64,000 nt of DNA from an uncultured Macellibacteroides sp. (GTDB taxonomy: Bacteria; Bacteroidota; Bacteroidia; Bacteroidales; Tannerellaceae): NCBI RefSeq assembly GCF_963667135.1, contig NZ_OY762974.1, positions 1,178,001 through 1,242,000 of the forward strand, read 5' to 3'. The position numbers and the translations under genes were made by a program. The stretch's first letter is position 1. Each line of letters begins with the position of its first letter. The notes below the pieces were generated by a model that worked only from the letters and a program-made list of their open reading frames with translations, was not told the origin of the DNA and made no database searches. Shown here piece by piece: positions 61,215 through 64,000 of this stretch.

Positions 61215-64000
61215 TTAAAAAATTGGAACTCTATACAATGAAGACCGGGCGGTAATAAATAGTTCATCTCCATTTTTCCCTCCGATTATTAGAGAAGAAG
61301 GACGTTCGGGCACCGCTATATTACCGATTTTCTTTCCGTTTACATCAAAAACAGACACATGTCCATCAGTAATATAAACATTTCCTTTTTTATCTACGGC
61401 TGATCCAAACTCTCCCTGTTCTATAAAATGCGTCAAATTCGAAAGCTTCCCCTCCTTATCAACATCCATTTTCACAACCCTTCTGTCATACTCATCCGTC
61501 GCATAGAACGGTTCACCGGGAATTGCTTCCAAAACAGAAGAACATCTGGCCAAATCATAGTATTCAGGAATTATGGTAACTCCATCGGGAGCAATGAAGC
61601 AATCTTTAGGGACCCAAACCGAGATGTTATTAAAATCGTGAGAGTCACGCCAGCGGTTTGAAGGATAAATTGCTTTTGCCACTTGCTTTATTGTTCCCAT
61701 AGATACTTTTGGCAATAACTTTATAGTTTCTTCCGGATTCTCAGGATCAACAGAGTATACCCATGTAGCAAATCCCGAATTTCCCCATCCACTAAATGAT
61801 GTACCGGCTGCATCTGGTAAATTCGGAACAGATTCCTGATTTCCGTCAATAAGATAACCCGGCTGAGGATTATATTTGAAAAGCACCAGTAAATTGTCCT
61901 TGGTATCGCAGGCTAAAGATATAGGAGGCCAAGGAAAATCAGCAATCATAGATACTTGATTTTTTTCTGCATCCCATTTGTAAATCCGGCGCATGCGTTG
62001 TTCGCAAAAATAAACATTTCCCTTACTATCACGGGTTATGCCTTCAATAAATTCAAATCCGGTAGCCAATCTTTCAACTATTCCTTTTTCCTTTTTTAAT
62101 GGATCAATCCGAGGTTCCTCTCCTGTGATTGTCAGTTTGGTAAATTCCCATGGTCTCACATCTATCCCCTTATTTATATCATAAAAAGGCAGATCGGTTG
62201 TGAACTTGACCTGAGCAAAGTTATGAACGTTTAAAAATTCCAAATTCCTGCAATCCCATGTACGTACCGAATAGGGATAAGGCGAGACAAACCGTATAAC
62301 GCGGAACATATAAAGATTTGCAAAAATCATATCACTGCAATTCTCCAGTTCAACAGGCTGGCAAAATAGACCTTCACGGCTCTCTTCTTCCAACTGAAAT
62401 GCATAGACTTTCCAATTTGACACATTCTTGAATCGTGCTTCGTTTCGAACATGATGTTCGATCGACATTGCATAGATTCGTCCTTCCGTAGATGTATTAT
62501 TTACATACAGACCATTCGCACTATACGTACTGGCAGTCCAGATATCTTTAAATGTTCCGCCACCACCATTGGTAATCCATAAACTCCAATATTGATTATC
62601 CCAGGCTTTGTCCATACCTATATCAGTAACGGGATCGTAAGGAGTGCTGACTTTCGGAGATTGCCTTCTTTGTTGAGAATGGCGTTGTTCTAGCGGACCC
62701 CGATCCAAAGATCCATGTCCCCCTATAAACTTTACATCGTTCATATACGAATCCTTACCAGCCATCCATTTGCATCCTACTGCCCGATAATTATAGGCTC
62801 CCGTATTAATTCCAACACCCGTTACAATATTTTTTCCGGCTGCAGGAACTTCCAATAAGGGTTTCGGAGCTCCGAAACCGCTAAATGCAGACGTACTCTC
62901 AAGTAACATTAGTTGAGTGGATATAGGATTAAGACCGATCAGACAAGTATTGGGCTTAAGTTTAATCGTTTCCGATACAACGTACCAACCCTGCGGCAAA
63001 TAAATGTTGGGATATTTGTTTATAGCATCCTGAAAGATCTTGGTATCGTCTGTCTTTCCATCTCCTTTTGCTCCAAGGTCACGAATATTGACCCATGTAC
63101 TTATGTCAGGAAGCGAAGGTATATCATCCATCGGCGAATCTGGCATTGATTTTAAGGATTCAATTTTGGAAACTGTCTCATTCTCCGGATCGGCAGACAT
63201 ATCTTTTATATGCAACCCATGAGTATAATTCTGTACCACATAAATTGATCCTTTGCCTAACGTTTGTGTATTGCTTTTACTATATTGCACCAAAAGCGAA
63301 ACATTCTTACAAACAATATTCCGTAGACTAATTTGATTCGTATGGTTGTTTTCGTTGCTTACAACAATGGCCGGACCTTTTATATTTTCAAAGATACAAT
63401 CTTCCATAAATAGTCTATCCGAATAATTGGGTTCGATTTCAACAACTGATGGAACATTTTTTGCAGTTAAACGAACAATTGTCAAACCTCCTTCCTGTGA
63501 TTTTATAGCTGCCTTTCGCTGACCTTCAAAGTAAGTGTTGATCATCATCATTTGCCATCCGGGAGAGGTTTTTGTGGTATAAATCCCATAATCACCTCCA
63601 AAAAACCGAACATTCTCCATTTCGTTCCCCACATCATACAACCCGGCTTTTCCTTTACCAATATAGATATCTACATTAGAAATAAAACTGTGTTGAGCAA
63701 AGTGAGTTCGGAGAGCCACAGCTTGCGGATTCCCCTCTTCTATCTTCAAATCTACATTCGAAAGAGCACTATAGAAAGTGCCTGCTCCCGCATCACGTGG
63801 GATCTGTCCTGGTTCTACCAATCCCGATGTAAACCAGAACATATAATTCGCTTTACCTTTGTCTGAAGAAACTTCTTTTTGGTAGCCCGGAGAATTCTTA
63901 CCCAATATAATAACAGGTCGGTTCTTTCCATAACCAATCAAGCGAACCGCATTGGGAATATAAATAGTTTTGCTTATTTTATAAGTTCCTTCCGGGATAA
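61215..64000 (-). CDS. Pectate-lyase-superfamily beta-helix protein fused to an SMP-30-like propeller (5' end outside window)
   Basis: The frame stays open to the window edge (IPEGTYKISKTIYIPNAVR upstream of residue 1 as seen here), so about 928 residues are visible and the true N-terminus is missing. Two right-handed beta-helix segments are present. The second begins near WVNIRDLGAKGDGKTDDT and YLPQGWYVVSETI, typical of pectate-lyase-3/GH55-like proteins. From about 640 on, a beta-propeller (GFEFIEGITRDSKGNVYFCEQ, EQGEFGSAVDKKGNVYITDGH) resembles SMP-30/gluconolactonase and NHL-type folds. It is probably secreted. The agarase-like gene follows by 12 bp. A lyase or hydrolase on an acidic or galactan-type polysaccharide is likely; the propeller may open a lactone or bind sugar. 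Confidence 0.7.
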   Translation of the reverse strand, partial: IPEGTYKISKTIYIPNAVRLIGYGKNRPVIILGKNSPGYQKEVSSDKGKANYMFWFTSGLVEPGQIPRDAGAGTFYSALSNVDLKIEEGNPQAVALRTHFAQHSFISNVDIYIGKGKAGLYDVGNEMENVRFFGGDYGIYTTKTSPGWQMMMINTYFEGQRKAAIKSQEGGLTIVRLTAKNVPSVVEIEPNYSDRLFMEDCIFENIKGPAIVVSNENNHTNQISLRNIVCKNVSLLVQYSKSNTQTLGKGSIYVVQNYTHGLHIKDMSADPENETVSKIESLKSMPDSPMDDIPSLPDISTWVNIRDLGAKGDGKTDDTKIFQDAINKYPNIYLPQGWYVVSETIKLKPNTCLIGLNPISTQLMLLESTSAFSGFGAPKPLLEVPAAGKNIVTGVGINTGAYNYRAVGCKWMAGKDSYMNDVKFIGGHGSLDRGPLEQRHSQQRRQSPKVSTPYDPVTDIGMDKAWDNQYWSLWITNGGGGTFKDIWTASTYSANGLYVNNTSTEGRIYAMSIEHHVRNEARFKNVSNWKVYAFQLEEESREGLFCQPVELENCSDMIFANLYMFRVIRFVSPYPYSVRTWDCRNLEFLNVHNFAQVKFTTDLPFYDINKGIDVRPWEFTKLTITGEEPRIDPLKKEKGIVERLATGFEFIEGITRDSKGNVYFCEQRMRRIYKWDAEKNQVSMIADFPWPPISLACDTKDNLLVLFKYNPQPGYLIDGNQESVPNLPDAAGTSFSGWGNSGFATWVYSVDPENPEETIKLLPKVSMGTIKQVAKAIYPSNRWRDSHDFNNISVWVPKDCFIAPDGVTIIPEYYDLARCSSVLEAIPGEPFYATDEYDRRVVKMDVDKEGKLSNLTHFIEQGEFGSAVDKKGNVYITDGHVSVFDVNGKKIGNIAVPERPSSLIIGGKNGDELFITARSSLYRVPIF

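Overview
The window is a stretch of chromosome from a Bacteroidales bacterium (Bacteroidetes), most likely a Parabacteroides/Tannerellaceae-type organism; the genus is inference. The phylum assignment rests on three things in the sequence: many TAnnTTTG promoter -7 boxes just upstream of genes, a SusC/SusD polysaccharide utilisation locus (PUL) with a hybrid two-component regulator, and Bacteroidetes-type families (BACON domains, DUF4954, DUF6057, a secreted protein with a type IX-like C-terminal sorting domain). No phage, integrase, transposase or CRISPR array was seen.

Left end (1-7.1 kb): a reverse-strand run of an ECF sigma factor broken by a one-base frameshift, a DUF6057 membrane protein and the start of a FecR-type anti-sigma factor. 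Next come a small secreted protein, also with a frameshift in its signal peptide, a gene-poor stretch, and a large surface lipoprotein with BACON, F5/8C and M60 (HEIGH) peptidase domains.

7.1-15.4 kb: a six-gene reverse-strand operon (aldo/keto reductase, lactonase, FucP-like transporter, zinc dehydrogenase, uxaB, uxaA) with a divergent LacI regulator. It matches the L-galactose pathway known from Bacteroides vulgatus: L-galactose to L-galactono-lactone, L-galactonate, D-tagaturonate, D-altronate and 2-keto-3-deoxygluconate. A palindromic operator lies between the divergent promoters. A 110-bp nested inverted repeat with 22-bp tandem units follows the regulator.

15.9-39.4 kb is mainly housekeeping: a type IX-like secreted protein, hflX, a DUF4954 protein, class I fumarase, an ECF sigma factor with a membrane partner, pnp, a thioredoxin-like lipoprotein lacking its cysteines, greA, a HIT protein, PadR/PspC, an acyl-CoA ligase, prfB with its programmed +1 frameshift, and a CAU-anticodon tRNA. 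An AmmeMemoRadiSam gene pair (a MEMO1-AMMECR1 fusion and a radical SAM enzyme) is also here. Two unannotated RNA-level elements stand out: a terminator-like hairpin in the greA leader and an orphan promoter-hairpin-terminator unit after the HIT gene.

39.6-57.0 kb is a PUL: GH2, SusC, SusD, a heparinase II/III-like lyase, GH88, GH20, DUF2264 and a hybrid two-component system (HTCS) regulator. The enzymes point to a non-sulfated or desulfated uronate, hexosamine and galactose glycan; no sulfatase is present. A CGTTAAAT-containing motif is shared by the GH2 and susC upstream regions. Two paralogous secreted proteins in the same orientation bracket the PUL. The right end holds an OB-fold-like lipoprotein overlapping a PepSY-type membrane gene, then a reverse-strand pair: an agarase-like clan GH-A enzyme and a pectate-lyase/SMP-30 fusion that runs off the window.
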